The notes: generated from the letters alone by a model not told the origin. A stretch of 64,000 bases of DNA from an uncultured Bacteroidales bacterium (GCA_902772585.1 CACYBB010000003.1:1-64000); one strand, 5' to 3'; shown: positions 41,424 to 51,154, counted from the first letter of the stretch. Numbers and translations: made by a program.

Positions 41424-42102
41424 CGCACTGAAAGCTGACAAGCCTAACTGCGACGTTGTTATCTGCACACCGTTTATTCACCTGGCATCTGTTGCCAAGG
41501 AGCTGGACCAGAACATCATCGGTCTGGGTGCTGAGAACTGCGCTGACAAGGAGAAGGGTGCTTTCACTGGTGAGGTTAGCGCCGAGATGGTAAAGAGCAC
41601 TGGTGCTCAGTACGTTATCCTGGGTCACTCAGAGCGTCGTGAGTACTACAAGGAGACTCCAGAGATCCTGAAGGAGAAGGTGCTGCTGGCTCTGAAGAAC
41701 GGTCTGAAGGTAATCTTCTGCATCGGTGAGTCACTGGCTGAGCGTGAGGCTAACAAGCAGAACGAGGTGGTAAAGGCTGAGTTGGAGGGTTCAGTATTCA
41801 ACCTCTCTGAGGAGGACTTCCGCAAAATCATCATCGCCTACGAGCCCATCTGGGCTATCGGTACCGGCAAGACCGCTACCGCTGAGCAGGCTGAGGAGAT
41901 TCACGCTTACATCCGCAGCATCGTTGCTGAGAAGTATGGTCAGGCTGTTGCTGAGGATACCAGCATTCTGTATGGTGGCTCTTGCAAGGCTTCTAACGCT
42001 CCTGAACTGTTCGCCAAGGCTGACATCGACGGTGGTCTCATCGGCGGTGCTTCACTGAAGTGCGCAGACTTCAAGGGTATTATCGACGCTTGGAAGAAGT
42101 AA
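41341..42102 (+). CDS. tpiA: Triosephosphate isomerase
   Basis: The 253-residue protein is the standard length. It interconverts dihydroxyacetone phosphate and glyceraldehyde 3-phosphate in the cytoplasm. The catalytic residues are K11 (GNWKMN), the histidine of ILGHSERR and the glutamate of [14 protein letters not shown], whose IGTGKTA is the mobile loop 6. [10 protein letters not shown] binds phosphate. Codon use is noticeably biased, as expected of a highly expressed enzyme. The SPOR gene begins at the base after its stop. Confidence 0.98.
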   Translation: MRKKIVAGNWKMNLNLQEGVALAKELNDALKADKPNCDVVICTPFIHLASVAKELDQNIIGLGAENCADKEKGAFTGEVSAEMVKSTGAQYVILGHSERREYYKETPEILKEKVLLALKNGLKVIFCIGESLAEREANKQNEVVKAELEGSVFNLSEEDFRKIIIAYEPIWAIGTGKTATAEQAEEIHAYIRSIVAEKYGQAVAEDTSILYGGSCKASNAPELFAKADIDGGLIGGASLKCADFKGIIDAWKK

Positions 42103-42699
42103 ATGAAACATTTCATCCAGATATTAGTACTGTGTATCGGCATCCCGATGGGTGCCGGTGCACAGACTTTTACCCAGCGCCTGCAGAAACAGCCGACGGC
42201 AGGACAGGGTTCGGTAACCATTCACCAGAGCGACTCTATCGACCAACTGGTCAATAGTACTGTGCTGACCGTGAAGGGTACGACGGCAACGACCACGGCG
42301 CCCACAACACCCACAACACCCAAACCTGCCACACCCAGCACCACTAGTAAAACTAGTACGACTAGTACTACTAGTCTAACAAGCCCCAGTACCACCGTTG
42401 TTCCCGACACGATGCCCAAGATGATTCGTAACGGCCATAAGGTCGTAGGCTATCGCGTACAGGCTTTTGCCGGTGGCAATTCACGTAAGGACCGCCAGAA
42501 GGCTGAGCAGGTTCGCAACAGCATCAAGAGCCACTACCCCAACGTGCCCGTGTACGTACATTTTTATTCGCCCCGCTGGATTTGTCGTGTAGGCAACTAC
42601 CGCACCTACGAGGAGGCTCACCAGATGCTAGTCAGTCTGCGTGACCTTGGTTTCGACCAGGCGACCATCGTGAAAGGAAAGATTACCGTAGCTTATTAA
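42103..42699 (+). CDS. Secreted SPOR-domain protein
   Basis: The 198-residue protein has a signal peptide (MKHFIQILVLCIGIPMGAGAQ), a low-complexity Thr/Ser/Pro linker (about 60-105), and a C-terminal SPOR domain (about 112-198; GYRVQAFAGGNSRKDRQKAE, then RVGNYRTYEEAHQMLVSL). SPOR domains bind denuded glycan strands at division sites. The linker is made of DNA tandem repeats: 9-bp units with CACAACACC, then ACTAGT every 9 bp. It is part of the tpiA-SPOR-folE cluster. Confidence 0.92.
   Translation: MKHFIQILVLCIGIPMGAGAQTFTQRLQKQPTAGQGSVTIHQSDSIDQLVNSTVLTVKGTTATTTAPTTPTTPKPATPSTTSKTSTTSTTSLTSPSTTVVPDTMPKMIRNGHKVVGYRVQAFAGGNSRKDRQKAEQVRNSIKSHYPNVPVYVHFYSPRWICRVGNYRTYEEAHQMLVSLRDLGFDQATIVKGKITVAY
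42302..42375. repeat. 9-bp tandem repeats in SPOR-protein linker
   Basis: CACAACACC units (TPTTPT) are followed by ACTAGT at 42343, 42352, 42361 and 42370, exactly 9 bp apart, encoding a T-S-x repeat. Confidence 0.85.
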
Positions 42700-42702
42700 A
42701 AA

Positions 42703-42737
42703 TTAAGAGGTAAGAGTTAAGAATTAAGAGATAAGAG
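42703..42737. repeat. Spacer repeat, TTAAGAG/TAAGAG words
   Basis: ATTAAGAGGTAAGAGTTAAG and ATTAAGAGATAAGAGG fill the gap before folE. The same words occur at 45861-45880 and 51155-51190. The last AAGAGG lies near the folE start and may help ribosome binding. Confidence 0.5.
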
Positions 42738-43322
42738 GTGTATCCAGAGAACGAAATATTCAGAGAGGGACTCGACACACTGGCCGAGCACTACAAGGAG
42801 ATACTGACACTGCTGGGCGAAGACCCCAGTCGTGAAGGACTTGAGAAGACGCCCATGCGCGTAGCAAAGGCCATGCAGGTACTGACACGCGGCTACGAGA
42901 TGGACGCCCACCAGGTGTTGCGCGACGCCCTTTTCAAAGAAGACTACTCACAGATGGTGATTGTCAAGGACATTGACTTCTTTTCACTCTGCGAGCACCA
43001 CATGCTGCCTTTTTATGGCAAGGTGCATGTGGCCTATATCCCCAACGGCTATATTACGGGACTCTCGAAGATAGCCCGTGTAGTAGATATCTACAGTCAC
43101 CGTCTGCAAGTGCAGGAGCGCATGACACTGCAAATCAAGGAGTGCATCGAACAGACGCTGCACCCGTTAGGTGTGATGGTTGTCGTCGAGGCCCGTCACA
43201 TGTGTATGCAGATGCGCGGTGTGGAGAAGCAGAATAGCATTACCACAACCAGCGACTTTAGCGGTGCCTTCAATCAGGCCAAGACCCGTCAGGAGTTTAT
43301 GAACCTGATTCAACATCGATAA
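42738..43322 (+). CDS. folE: GTP cyclohydrolase I
   Basis: The 194-residue protein starts at the GTG at 42738 (read [11 protein letters not shown]), close behind AAGAGG. It converts GTP to dihydroneopterin triphosphate, the first step of folate synthesis. The family blocks are [18 protein letters not shown], the zinc and active-site [43 protein letters not shown] and [17 protein letters not shown]. Zinc ligands are the cysteine and histidine of CEHH and the cysteine of HMCM. folK lies 17 kb upstream. Confidence 0.96.
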   Translation: MYPENEIFREGLDTLAEHYKEILTLLGEDPSREGLEKTPMRVAKAMQVLTRGYEMDAHQVLRDALFKEDYSQMVIVKDIDFFSLCEHHMLPFYGKVHVAYIPNGYITGLSKIARVVDIYSHRLQVQERMTLQIKECIEQTLHPLGVMVVVEARHMCMQMRGVEKQNSITTTSDFSGAFNQAKTRQEFMNLIQHR

Positions 43323-43346
43323 GAAAAACCTAAAAATAACATCAAT

Positions 43347-43922
43347 ATGGATTCGATTAACAGCGACACCTACAAAAAGCAAAACCTGTTTCAACTGTTT
43401 TTCAATAGTTGTCTGGGCAAGATTGTTATTTTCTTGCTCGTACTTCTCGTGTTATGGATTTTTGCCATCATTACCGTACCTTCCAAGACGATGATGCTTG
43501 TTGAAACATGTGACAATATCCACGAGTGTCTGCAGGACAATGACAGCATCAGAGGCGACGAGATTGATGAGACAATTAACAACATTGCCCGTACCTTCTC
43601 GATTGCGGACACCACGAAAACCAATCAGGAGTTATGGAAGACCTTCTTGAAATACAACCGTTTGGAGGTATATGAACATCCGGGATTCAAGACAGTTCAC
43701 GTTGTCAACGGACAATATCCGCAGGGACGTCGCATCGCCATCGGTTTGTTCCAAGGTGTTATTTCGACCATTTTCTACGATGACCTAGTGATTACCACTG
43801 GAGCGGCGCGTGGAGAATATAACAAGAAGCTGAACCAGCCTCAGGATATTCCCGACGAGGAATTCACAGGTGAGGACCTTAATGTGGAGACTTACCACTA
43901 TAATGGAGACCCCGACAACTAA
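43347..43922 (+). CDS. Single-pass membrane protein, unknown
   Basis: The 191-residue protein has an N-terminal cytoplasmic segment of about 26 residues, one membrane helix (VIFLLVLLVLWIFAIITV, about 27-44) and an extracytoplasmic domain that is acidic toward its end (NQPQDIPDEEFTGEDLNVE). I do not recognise a family. It begins 24 nt after folE and overlaps the LuxR-type regulator gene by 20 nt, so the pair may be coupled. Confidence 0.75.
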   Translation: MDSINSDTYKKQNLFQLFFNSCLGKIVIFLLVLLVLWIFAIITVPSKTMMLVETCDNIHECLQDNDSIRGDEIDETINNIARTFSIADTTKTNQELWKTFLKYNRLEVYEHPGFKTVHVVNGQYPQGRRIAIGLFQGVISTIFYDDLVITTGAARGEYNKKLNQPQDIPDEEFTGEDLNVETYHYNGDPDN

Positions 43923-44526
43923 GATAGCGGAACGGCCGAAGATAGTCGTAATAGGTAGCAACACGCTGGCGCTGATAGGTATGCGTCAGCTGCTGCAGAG
44001 CGTGATGCCGATGGTTGAGGTAGACACGCTGGGGTCGTTTACAGAATTGACGGCGAACCACCCGGACGAGTATTTCCACTACTTTGTAACGATGGAAATC
44101 GTGTTAAGTGAGAGAGCGTTTTTTTTCGAGCGTAGGCGCAAGACCATTGTACTGACAACGGCTCAGAAAGAGACCGTGCAGTTGAGCGACTTTCATTGTC
44201 TGTATATCAATCAACCCGAGCAACAATTGTTGCATGCACTGCTCCAATTGGAACAATCTGCACACCGTGGTGGTCGCAACCTGCCTGCGACAGCCACAGA
44301 GCCTCAACAACGTCAGGTGCTGACCCGTCGCGAGGTGGAAGTGATGAGTCTCATTGTGCAGGGCTATATAAATAAAGAGGTAGCCGAGCAGCTGCATATT
44401 GGTTTGTCGACAGTCATTACCCATCGCAAGAACATTATGGAGAAGCTTGGAATGAAGAGTGTATCAGCCCTAACTATCTATGCTGTTACCCACGGATATG
44501 TAGATGTAGATAAGGTTAAGGGGTAA
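43903..44526 (+). CDS. LuxR-type transcription regulator with degenerate receiver
   Basis: The 207-residue protein starts at the ATG at 43903 (METPTTKIAERPKIVVIG). The N-terminal 120 residues have the outline of a response-regulator receiver (KIVVIGSNTLALIGMRQLL) but lack the acidic pair after strand 1 and the phosphoacceptor aspartate after strand 3 (HYFVTMEIVL). The C-terminus is a GerE/LuxR helix-turn-helix (LTRREVEVMSLIVQGYINKEVAEQLHIG, STVITHRKNIMEKL). It probably binds DNA without phosphorylation control. It lies just upstream of the porin/imelysin/cytochrome genes and may regulate them. Confidence 0.82.
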   Translation: METPTTKIAERPKIVVIGSNTLALIGMRQLLQSVMPMVEVDTLGSFTELTANHPDEYFHYFVTMEIVLSERAFFFERRRKTIVLTTAQKETVQLSDFHCLYINQPEQQLLHALLQLEQSAHRGGRNLPATATEPQQRQVLTRREVEVMSLIVQGYINKEVAEQLHIGLSTVITHRKNIMEKLGMKSVSALTIYAVTHGYVDVDKVKG

Positions 44527-44567
44527 TTTCATTATTTTTAGGTATTGTCAGAATTATATATACTTTT

Positions 44568-44575
44568 TACCTTTG
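44568..44575 (+). promoter_or_regulatory. -7 box of porin-imelysin-DHOR operon
   Basis: TACCTTTG-CA, 31 nt before the porin ATG. Confidence 0.65.
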
Positions 44576-44606
44576 CAGTCGAAATTGACAACAAAGGTAA
44601 AAAGAC

Positions 44607-45860
44607 ATGAATAGATTAGTACTAGCATTTACTGCAACCATCTGCGCCCTAACAGTCTCTGCACAGAGTCGCTTGAGTGTAGGAGGCTATGGTGAAGCTG
44701 CATTCTCACGCAACTTCTATAGTGACCACGTCAGTCGCTACAGTCAACCAGAAGAGCACAAAGATGACCCCTCACACGGACGTTTCGACATACCACATGT
44801 CGTCGTTTGGCTGGGCTACGACTTCGGCAAGGGATGGACGTTAGGTACAGAGATAGAATTCGAGCATGGCGGTACAGGCATTGCCTATGAAAAAGAAGAC
44901 GAGGAAGGTGGTGAATGGGAACAGGAAACCGAGAAGGGTGGCGAAGTAGAGCTGGAACAGTTCTGGCTGCAGAAGTCGTTTGCACGCTGGGCCAACATCC
45001 GCATAGGACATATTGTAGTACCCGTTGGCCTTAATAACGCCCACCACGAACCCCTGAACTTCTTTACTGTTTATCGTCCAGAAGGTGAGAACACCATCAT
45101 GCCTTCCACATGGCACCAAACGGGTGTATCCTTCTGGGGCCGGTACAAGGATTTTCGCTATGAGGCTCAATTGTTAGCCGGACTGAACGCAGACAACTTT
45201 ACCAATGTCGGTTGGATAAAGAAAGGGCATAAATCGCCTATGGAATTTGACGTTGCCAATAAATACGCCACAGCTGTTCGTATCGACAACTATAGCATTC
45301 CCGGGTTGCGCATTGGACTGAGCGGATACTATGGTCACTCTATCGGCAACACCTACCCTACAGAGAAAGAGGGTGTCAGTACGAAATATAAAGGTCGTAT
45401 AGCCATTGGCTCCATTGACTTCACCTATCAAGCACACAACTGGATTATCCGCGGACAGGCCGACTATGGCTATCTTGGCTCTGCCGACCAGCTGAAATAC
45501 ATGTATAACCGGAAGAATTCCAAGTCACCCTTCAAGCATTCTGCCTACGTCAGCGGTAACGCCTATGCCATTGGCATCGAGGCTGGCTACGACATCTTCT
45601 CGCAGATAGCAGTCTTACGTGACAAGAAGGAGAAATTCTATGTCTTCGGACGCTATGAGGCCTACAACCCCTATGCCTCGGACACCAAGAACACCAGCTA
45701 TGGCTATACCAAGGTGAATCGTATAGCAGCAGGTATTAACTATATGCCTGTCAAGGAGATTGTGGTCAAGGCAGAGTATAGCCACCGTTTTCTGGACAGT
45801 CAATACAACAACGAGCCCAGCATCAATATCGGCATTGCGTATGCAGGACTGTTTAGATAA
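44607..45860 (+). CDS. Outer-membrane beta-barrel porin
   Basis: The 417-residue protein has a signal peptide (to TVSAQ). Alternating aromatic strands run to the C-terminus (SVGGYGEAAFSRNF, WLGYDFGKGWTLGTEIEFEH, VKAEYSHRFLDSQY), which ends in the aromatic-type IAYAGLFR expected of a barrel. An acidic loop, EKEDEEGGEWEQETEKGGE (about 93-112), could bind cations. It is likely a substrate pore for the cluster that includes imelysin and a di-haem oxidoreductase; iron or a metal complex is a guess from those neighbours. Confidence 0.8.
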   Translation: MNRLVLAFTATICALTVSAQSRLSVGGYGEAAFSRNFYSDHVSRYSQPEEHKDDPSHGRFDIPHVVVWLGYDFGKGWTLGTEIEFEHGGTGIAYEKEDEEGGEWEQETEKGGEVELEQFWLQKSFARWANIRIGHIVVPVGLNNAHHEPLNFFTVYRPEGENTIMPSTWHQTGVSFWGRYKDFRYEAQLLAGLNADNFTNVGWIKKGHKSPMEFDVANKYATAVRIDNYSIPGLRIGLSGYYGHSIGNTYPTEKEGVSTKYKGRIAIGSIDFTYQAHNWIIRGQADYGYLGSADQLKYMYNRKNSKSPFKHSAYVSGNAYAIGIEAGYDIFSQIAVLRDKKEKFYVFGRYEAYNPYASDTKNTSYGYTKVNRIAAGINYMPVKEIVVKAEYSHRFLDSQYNNEPSINIGIAYAGLFR

Positions 45861-45904
45861 TTAAGAGATAAGAATTATAACCACATAAAATCAGTAATAT
45901 AACA

Positions 45905-47254
45905 ATGAAAAAGTTTCTTAACCTATCAGTAGCCGTCCTACTGGGCGCTCTGACACTGACCGCTTGCAGTGAGTCGAATGACGAAAACAACGACAACAAT
46001 GCACTCAGTTTTGACATCGTTAGGACCAATCCTATCGTAGATGCCGAAAACTATCCAAGCAACATTGTCGAAGCCAGCTACACCAACAAAACGTTCGGAA
46101 ACACAGCCATGGATGCCTGCGAGAACCTGACGACACAGTTGGTGAAAGCCAATAACACCATTAGCAACTCGAAGTTGAACGACGTACAGACGGCATACCT
46201 CTACAAACTGATTGAGAATGTTGTTGACAACGTGATTGTACCCACCTATACCCAACTGGCAGACAATACGGAGGATCTGGAGAAGACACTTCACGGACTG
46301 ACTGTAGAAACCATTACCGATGCTCAAATCAAGAAAGCTTGTGATGACTTCAAAGCAGCACGTCTTTATTGGGAGCGCTCAGAGGCTTTCCTAGGTGGTG
46401 CTGCCAGCGACTTCGACGTTGACCCAACCATTGACTCATGGCCTCTGAATCGTTCGCTGTTACTGACCTACTTGCAGTCAGGACGTACAGACTTCAGCGA
46501 TGAAGAGATAGAAGATGCCACCATCCTGGGCTTCCACGCCTTGGAGTTCCTGCTGTTCCGCAATGGCCAACCTCGTAAGGCTGCCGACCTCAAGAAGAAC
46601 GACACCTACACAGGTTTCGAACAAGTTAGCGGTGCTTCAGAGTTGGCTTATGCTCAGCGTATCTGCACTCTGTTGAAGGAGCGCACCTACCAGTTGCAAA
46701 TAGCTTGGGAGGGCGAGAAGAACCAGAGCCGCCTGGCCGTTGTCAAGGCTGCCAATCTGGAATATACTACTGAGAAAGGTCTGTCGTTCGGTGACAATAT
46801 GAAACTGGCAGGCAAGGACGCAAAGAGCACCTTCAGCAACATTACCGACGCTATCTCTCAGCTGCTGGCTGACACCGAAGGCAGTTGTCTGGCTATCTGC
46901 AACGAAGTAGGCACTGCCAAGATTGCCAACCCCTTTGCCAATGCTGATATTGCCTATGTAGAGTCACCTTACAGCTATAACTCTATCACAGACTTCCGTG
47001 ACAACATCCGCTCCATCCGCAATATCTGGTTGGGAACGACCGATGGCAAGACTGCCAGCGACTACAGTTTCCACACCTTCTTTGCCAGCGTCAACAAGAG
47101 TAGCATCAATACAGCTATTGAGGAAGGTTATGTAGCAGCCATCAGTGGCATCAGCAATATGCCGGCTCCATTCGTGAAGTACTGCAGCCTCGTCTGGGGC
47201 AAGAACTTCGACGACCCAGACAACTGGGAGAGCACATCGGGTGACGAGGAATAA
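45905..47254 (+). CDS. Imelysin-family (M75-like) lipoprotein
   Basis: The 449-residue protein has a lipobox at GALTLTAC (C21). The family motif GxHxxE is present as G209-F-H211-A-L-E214. Imelysin proteins (IrpA, EfeO-like and others) are mostly iron-associated surface proteins, and the histidine and glutamate of this motif may bind metal. Two helical bundle halves are expected. It stands 44 bp after the porin and 16 bp before the di-haem oxidoreductase gene. In other bacteria imelysins also sit beside di-haem oxidoreductases. Confidence 0.9.
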   Translation: MKKFLNLSVAVLLGALTLTACSESNDENNDNNALSFDIVRTNPIVDAENYPSNIVEASYTNKTFGNTAMDACENLTTQLVKANNTISNSKLNDVQTAYLYKLIENVVDNVIVPTYTQLADNTEDLEKTLHGLTVETITDAQIKKACDDFKAARLYWERSEAFLGGAASDFDVDPTIDSWPLNRSLLLTYLQSGRTDFSDEEIEDATILGFHALEFLLFRNGQPRKAADLKKNDTYTGFEQVSGASELAYAQRICTLLKERTYQLQIAWEGEKNQSRLAVVKAANLEYTTEKGLSFGDNMKLAGKDAKSTFSNITDAISQLLADTEGSCLAICNEVGTAKIANPFANADIAYVESPYSYNSITDFRDNIRSIRNIWLGTTDGKTASDYSFHTFFASVNKSSINTAIEEGYVAAISGISNMPAPFVKYCSLVWGKNFDDPDNWESTSGDEE

Positions 47255-47270
47255 TTATACCCTATAACAT

Positions 47271-49073
47271 ATGAAGCAAATACGACAATTATCATTTCTT
47301 ATCATCAATGGGCTGTTAGCATTTTTCATGCTGACAGCCTGTTCTGATGACAACACCAACACCACAGCCAACAAGTTGGGCGAGCTGACAGATGGTGATG
47401 AAGTCTTTGGTAAGGCTATCGGAAATTTCTCTGCAGAAGAGTGGTATCCTGGTGGCGAGTTAGGAACGACTACGAACGTCAGCTATGCCGACCCCACACC
47501 TGCGGCAGAATTGTCAGGTATGGAGAATGACTTTAATGTCGGCGAGGACTTCTTTGAACACCTCTACACATTCGACCAGGACCCACGTAAGGGTTTAGGA
47601 CCGGCATGGGTGCGTAACTCTTGTATTGCTTGTCACCCATCCTATGGTCACGGCAAGCGACAGACAGAGTATCGTGCCAATCAGATTGGTAACGGCTACC
47701 TGTTGGTCATCTACCATCCACAGGAAGCCTACACCACCGACGGTGTGCGTTACACCACCGAGTCGTCTTCATACATTAGCGAGGTGACGGGTATGCCACA
47801 GACGCAGGCTATGATTCCTTTCAAAGCTCCTATCGATGAGAACCAGATTAAAATAGAATGGAAAGAAGTCAAGACCATGCCCAGCGGACTGGCAATGGCA
47901 TTCGAGGATGGCGAGCGCTACTCACTCATCTATCCTGAGGTAACCATCCCCGTGACAGCGTTTAACACCAACCCACTGCCGAGCGACTACGAGGTGCGCT
48001 TAGAGTCAACCATCGGTGTCTATGGTACCGGACTCATCGATGCATTGGACGATGAGGATATCGAGGCCCAATGGAAAAAGGAGTCGCAGTTTGTGGACCT
48101 AAACCCTAATATGTGGGACAAGGAGGCAGGTACATTCAAAGCCAGTGCTTACTATGCGGCCCCCTACAACGACACGGGTACACATCGTGGCTCACATGGT
48201 CCGCTAAAGCGATTCACTTATGCGATGACACGTGGTTCATTGCAGGACGGTGCCGGCGCCAACGCCATCTGGAATATCACCAATGTCACACGCTCCGACC
48301 GTCACTGGCTCTATACCACCACCGCATGGGCCAAGGCACAAAGCGAAGATTCTGAGGTTATCAGTTATATCAAGAAATATGGCGCTGACGAGGCTAGCCA
48401 GCTCTATCCCTACTATGCGGACGGCACTGATGAAGGTATCAAAAATCGTGTCTATGAGGTGCTTAACACACCCAGCATAGCTTACAAGGAAACCTTTGAG
48501 AAATATCTGCTCAACGGCAAGCCTTACAATTGCAAGGAAGAAATGAACGACAAGCAATATTACCAGTTTATGGTCTGGCACCGAGGACTGGCCGTACCTG
48601 CTGCCCGTAACCTCAACGATGCCGACGTGCAACGTGGCAAGGAACTCTTTACTGAGTTGGGGTGTGCGCAATGTCACCGTCCGTCATGGAAGACCGGTAG
48701 CGACAACATGTGGGTAGATGCCTCTATCAAAGCTTATGCGCAATCTATTGGCAAGGACCCCGCCACCATGTTACCCAAGTATCCAGGACAGACCATTTGG
48801 CCCTATACCGATATGGTTCAGCACCGATTGTTCATGGAGAACGACATCCGCACAGGTTGGTGCCGCACCACTCCACTCTGGGGACGCGGACTGAGTCGCC
48901 GTCTGACAGGTGCTGACGACCGTCTGCATGACTGTCGAGCACGTACCGTCATCGAGGCCATCATGTGGCACGGCTATTCCAAGCAATCACAGGCTTATAA
49001 AGCCACAGAGAAATTCTATAAGCTGAAGAAGGCAGACCGCGATGCTGTAGTAAAATTCATTGAGGCTATCTAA
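47271..49073 (+). CDS. Di-haem oxidoreductase (DHOR/thiol oxidoreductase-like) lipoprotein
   Basis: The 600-residue protein has a lipobox at FMLTAC (C24). Two c-type haem sites are visible, C118-I-A-C121-H122 and CAQCH at about 465-469. The family blocks GLGPAWVRNSCIACH, SSTIGVYGTGLIDAL-like and TPLWGRGLSRRLTGADDRLHDCRARTVIEAIMWH are clear. It should sit in the outer part of the envelope and needs cytochrome c maturation, whose genes are not in this window. The last gene of the cluster begins on its stop codon (TAATG). Confidence 0.9.
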   Translation: MKQIRQLSFLIINGLLAFFMLTACSDDNTNTTANKLGELTDGDEVFGKAIGNFSAEEWYPGGELGTTTNVSYADPTPAAELSGMENDFNVGEDFFEHLYTFDQDPRKGLGPAWVRNSCIACHPSYGHGKRQTEYRANQIGNGYLLVIYHPQEAYTTDGVRYTTESSSYISEVTGMPQTQAMIPFKAPIDENQIKIEWKEVKTMPSGLAMAFEDGERYSLIYPEVTIPVTAFNTNPLPSDYEVRLESTIGVYGTGLIDALDDEDIEAQWKKESQFVDLNPNMWDKEAGTFKASAYYAAPYNDTGTHRGSHGPLKRFTYAMTRGSLQDGAGANAIWNITNVTRSDRHWLYTTTAWAKAQSEDSEVISYIKKYGADEASQLYPYYADGTDEGIKNRVYEVLNTPSIAYKETFEKYLLNGKPYNCKEEMNDKQYYQFMVWHRGLAVPAARNLNDADVQRGKELFTELGCAQCHRPSWKTGSDNMWVDASIKAYAQSIGKDPATMLPKYPGQTIWPYTDMVQHRLFMENDIRTGWCRTTPLWGRGLSRRLTGADDRLHDCRARTVIEAIMWHGYSKQSQAYKATEKFYKLKKADRDAVVKFIEAI

Positions 49074-49651
49074 TGCGAAGAACACTCCTGATATTGCTAT
49101 GGACTGCAATGGTCTCCACGGCATGGGCTGAACCTATGCCGCAGGCTATTGCAGCCCATTTCTGTCAGTTGCTGGTCAAGACCCAAGAGGGTCGTCTCAT
49201 GTCACTCCATGCCTTTATCCGCCAGACTGCCACCATCAACGACAGTCTTTCAGTAGAACAACAATTTGTTGACTATGTGTTCCAATATGGTGGCTGGCAG
49301 TCGCTACGTATCTTTCCGCACCAACAAGCTGACGGCACCATTATATGGCTGGCTCCCGACGACATAGACCTTCCCGCGACGATCAGTGAAGAACACCGGA
49401 AATACATCAGTGAGGTATTACCACGTATGGCGACAGAGGTTGAGGCAACTAATTGGGCTACCTTTGATGAATATACCAACCGTCTGCTGAAATACCAACG
49501 AATCTTCTCAGCTACCGCACCTGTCAGTCAAGCAGAAGGTAGTACCATACCGATACTTATCGGTATTCTTTACCTGATATTCTTAGCCACAAGCTTCAAT
49601 TACCACAAGGTCACAAGAGCCTTTGAGTCCAAGGGAATGACCGTGTCATGA
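49073..49651 (+). CDS. Exported protein with C-terminal membrane segment, imelysin/DHOR cluster
   Basis: The 192-residue protein starts at the ATG that overlaps the stop of the di-haem gene by one base. It has a signal peptide (to WAEP), an extracytoplasmic part with GGWQSLRIFPHQQADGTIIW and WLAPDDIDLP, and one membrane helix near the end (IPILIGILYLIFLATSF) with a short basic tail. The W-x-A-P-D-D stretch resembles small periplasmic partners of cytochrome c assembly, but I cannot assign a family. Its 3' end overlaps the convergent gene by 52 bp. Confidence 0.75.
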   Translation: MRRTLLILLWTAMVSTAWAEPMPQAIAAHFCQLLVKTQEGRLMSLHAFIRQTATINDSLSVEQQFVDYVFQYGGWQSLRIFPHQQADGTIIWLAPDDIDLPATISEEHRKYISEVLPRMATEVEATNWATFDEYTNRLLKYQRIFSATAPVSQAEGSTIPILIGILYLIFLATSFNYHKVTRAFESKGMTVS

Positions 49652-51111
49652 TGGAGCGTCATGTCGGAATTGTAAAGTCGGTAGATAAAACCCTTATGCA
49701 ACTTTTTCACGGCATCACGCAATATGCCATTAGAAGAAGATTTGTATATCTCCAATGCCTTTTCGGATAAATCACGTTGAACATACTGTTTGTACTTTGC
49801 CAACGGGATGTTAGCTACGATAGAGTATATGACATAGCCTCCCTCTATAGCAACTTGTCGGGGACAGAGATAACCATCGTTGCACTTTTGCATAGAATAT
49901 TGCAGAGTGAGTAGATCCATCTTGCTCTGCAACAAGAGGGAATCCTTGACTTGCTGAGGGCTCTTTAGGAGATTCTCTATCTCCTTGGCAGTCATCATGT
50001 AGGAGATGTCACTATTCCCCAGGCCACGGTAAACGCGTTTGATATTGACTCCATTTTCGGAGAAGTTCTGGTAAAATTTCTCCGAACTGAATATATGTCC
50101 TATATATTCTGCTTTAATATGTTCCTGATGCCTCATCAGTTCTTTGACCTTTTCATTATCCGTTCGCACTTCGTCAATCATTGAGAGTGTTTTGTCAGCA
50201 TATTCAAAGCCCACACGCGTCTGGTAGGGTCCTACCTTGGTCGGCAATTCTGACATGCCATTGATCAATATTACATACATCTGCCGGTCGGTGGCATCTA
50301 TCGTCAAGGAGTCTAATTGCTCTCGTTCTTCCGGAGAATACGATACTTCTATGGTTTTACCCGTATCAGATGTCAACAAGAACCCGTATTCCACGAATTT
50401 CGTCATTTCTTTTGAATACTCACTATTGATCATTGGACAGACATAAAGTGCCCTTTTGATTAAATCCATATTCGCCTGCATAGCCATGAGTGACTTATCG
50501 GAAGTCTGGATTTCAATCACCAGTTTGTCTTCCTTGGCTGTCAATCTGTTCAGGACATTACCATTGGGTGACTTGAAGGGGAGCAACACACTATTGAACA
50601 AGTCTGTACCCTTCTTCAGACAGAGCGCCGTTAAAGCGGTTGTGTCAACTCTCTCTATCTTTTTTAATTCCTTGTTATTTAACTCTGCCGTATGCCGGTA
50701 GTCCGTTGTAGGTAATGACATCAGCCTGCGATAGGAGCTTTTGGTCTTAATCAAGGCATCAAGGAAGCCCGGGAAATGCTTCTCCATAAGAAGGACTTCC
50801 ACGGCAAGCGTCTGTTTGGTATTGTCCTCACAATAAAACTTTAGCATAGACTCTATCTGGGATACAGGCAGTGCATCGTCAAACTCGGCACGCAACACTT
50901 CGCTATTTACCTGGAACAGTTTGTCGTGATAACTGGCAGATTGCTGAACAGCGACATCGACACCCGCAATGTTCTTAAACAGTCCACGAATATCAGCATA
51001 CTCTTTAGCTACTTTTTCCAGGAGAGAATCATTATCGCTGGCTGCCCACACATCAATGAATGAGCACAACAGCAGACATGCCATAAGTGCAAAAAACTTC
51101 TTACAATTCAT
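49600..51111 (-). CDS. Exported protein of unknown function
   Basis: The 503-residue protein starts at the ATG at 51111 and has a signal peptide (MNCKKFFALMACLLLCSFIDVWA). The rest is mainly helical with no motif that I recognise. It contains DALPVSQIESMLKFYCEDNTK and many charged turns. A second copy of such text is not seen in the window. It stands alone between sprA and the di-haem cluster, with its own promoter at 51133. Confidence 0.8.
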   Translation of the reverse strand: MNCKKFFALMACLLLCSFIDVWAASDNDSLLEKVAKEYADIRGLFKNIAGVDVAVQQSASYHDKLFQVNSEVLRAEFDDALPVSQIESMLKFYCEDNTKQTLAVEVLLMEKHFPGFLDALIKTKSSYRRLMSLPTTDYRHTAELNNKELKKIERVDTTALTALCLKKGTDLFNSVLLPFKSPNGNVLNRLTAKEDKLVIEIQTSDKSLMAMQANMDLIKRALYVCPMINSEYSKEMTKFVEYGFLLTSDTGKTIEVSYSPEEREQLDSLTIDATDRQMYVILINGMSELPTKVGPYQTRVGFEYADKTLSMIDEVRTDNEKVKELMRHQEHIKAEYIGHIFSSEKFYQNFSENGVNIKRVYRGLGNSDISYMMTAKEIENLLKSPQQVKDSLLLQSKMDLLTLQYSMQKCNDGYLCPRQVAIEGGYVIYSIVANIPLAKYKQYVQRDLSEKALEIYKSSSNGILRDAVKKLHKGFIYRLYNSDMTLHHDTVIPLDSKALVTLW

Positions 51112-51132
51112 ATCGTTTTAAATTGTTTGGTG

Positions 51133-51140
51133 CAAAGGTA
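51133..51140 (-). promoter_or_regulatory. -7 box of the exported unknown
   Basis: The minus strand reads TACCTTTG-CA, 21 nt before the ATG at 51111. Confidence 0.6.
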
Positions 51141-51154
51141 CGAAAAAAAAAACA

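Noticed and set aside
42343-42375. CRISPR-like or regulatory array of ACTAGT
   Set aside because: It has a 9-bp period inside an open Thr/Ser linker; a coding microsatellite explains it.
43347-44526. Two-component system with the membrane protein as sensor kinase
   Set aside because: The membrane protein has no histidine-kinase domain and the regulator lacks the phosphoacceptor residues.
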